A stretch of DNA of 64,000 nucleotides, taken from the NCBI GenBank assembly GCA_000320545.1, contig ADNK01001082.1:111296-175295 (forward strand), read 5' to 3'. The DNA comes from Bigelowiella natans CCMP2755 (taxonomy: Eukaryota > Cercozoa > Chlorarachniophyceae). The translations under genes and the position numbers were made by a program. Below the pieces are notes generated by a model that worked only from the letters and a program-made list of their open reading frames with translations, had not been told where the DNA came from and did not search any database. Positions within the stretch are counted from its first letter, which is position 1; every line of letters starts with the position of its first letter. Below are positions 63,971-64,000 of the stretch, one piece after another.

Positions 63971-64000
63971 GTACTCATCGCCTGCTGATTGGCGCGCGCC

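Noticed and set aside
1-64000. tRNA, rRNA, CRISPR array or complete transposable element
   Set aside because: No cloverleaf-like sequence, rRNA similarity, regularly spaced direct repeat array, reverse transcriptase or transposase was recognised by eye. The many repeats are simple-sequence arrays.

Overview
The window is nuclear DNA from an intron-rich eukaryote. Protein-coding regions are broken into short exons that join with consistent GT-AG junctions and reading phases, and introns and spacers are packed with microsatellites. There is no operon structure, no Shine-Dalgarno signal and no CRISPR array. A large plant-type PPR protein, a plant-type Prp18, a DEX1-like FG-GAP protein, a group XII phospholipase A2 and a DUF4246 protein together suggest a plant-like (algal) protist rather than a fungus or animal. 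A possible signal-plus-transit leader on the PPR protein would fit a secondary-plastid alga such as a chlorarachniophyte, but this is inference and the species is not determined.

Layout, left to right. The 5' part of RPB8 (RPABC3) runs off the left edge on the minus strand (158-502). It is divergent from a long plus-strand gene (about 1148-10465) whose exons read without a break from a PPR array into a PP2C phosphatase domain. Minus-strand DUF4246 (11247-15965 or beyond) and minus-strand Prp18 (17258-20045) follow. Prp18 is divergent from a plus-strand group XII phospholipase A2 (20421-22097). A minus-strand DEX1-like membrane protein fills 23079-31877, possibly to 33199. A plus-strand M28 metallopeptidase (33439-36255) continues in frame into a long acidic, coiled-coil region ending at 42209. 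A single-exon eIF1 (SUI1) lies at 43493-43828. A minus-strand multi-pass membrane protein with a channel-like pore segment (46530 to about 50043) is followed by a divergent plus-strand MFS transporter of vesicular-amine-transporter type (50326 to about 54712). A plus-strand CMGC/CDKL-like protein kinase spans 56948-61977, and a partial minus-strand gene of unknown function starts at 63840.

The genes are mostly housekeeping (RNA polymerase, splicing, translation initiation), signalling (kinase, phosphatase), secretory or membrane functions and transport. No shared pathway is evident. The most unusual points are the two apparent fusion genes (PPR-PP2C and M28-coiled coil), the altered PP2C metal site, the apparently missing distal-histidine segment of DUF4246, a 13-nt microexon, microsatellites that begin exactly at splice donors, and clusters of CTAG/GCATGC-type palindromes confined to spacers between genes.

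Exon ends were found by eye from splice dinucleotides, phase and family similarity. Genes with a full phase-consistent chain (PPR-PP2C from 1964, Prp18, PLA2, M28 domain) are the most secure. First exons of the PPR, DUF4246, DEX1, MFS and channel-like genes are uncertain.
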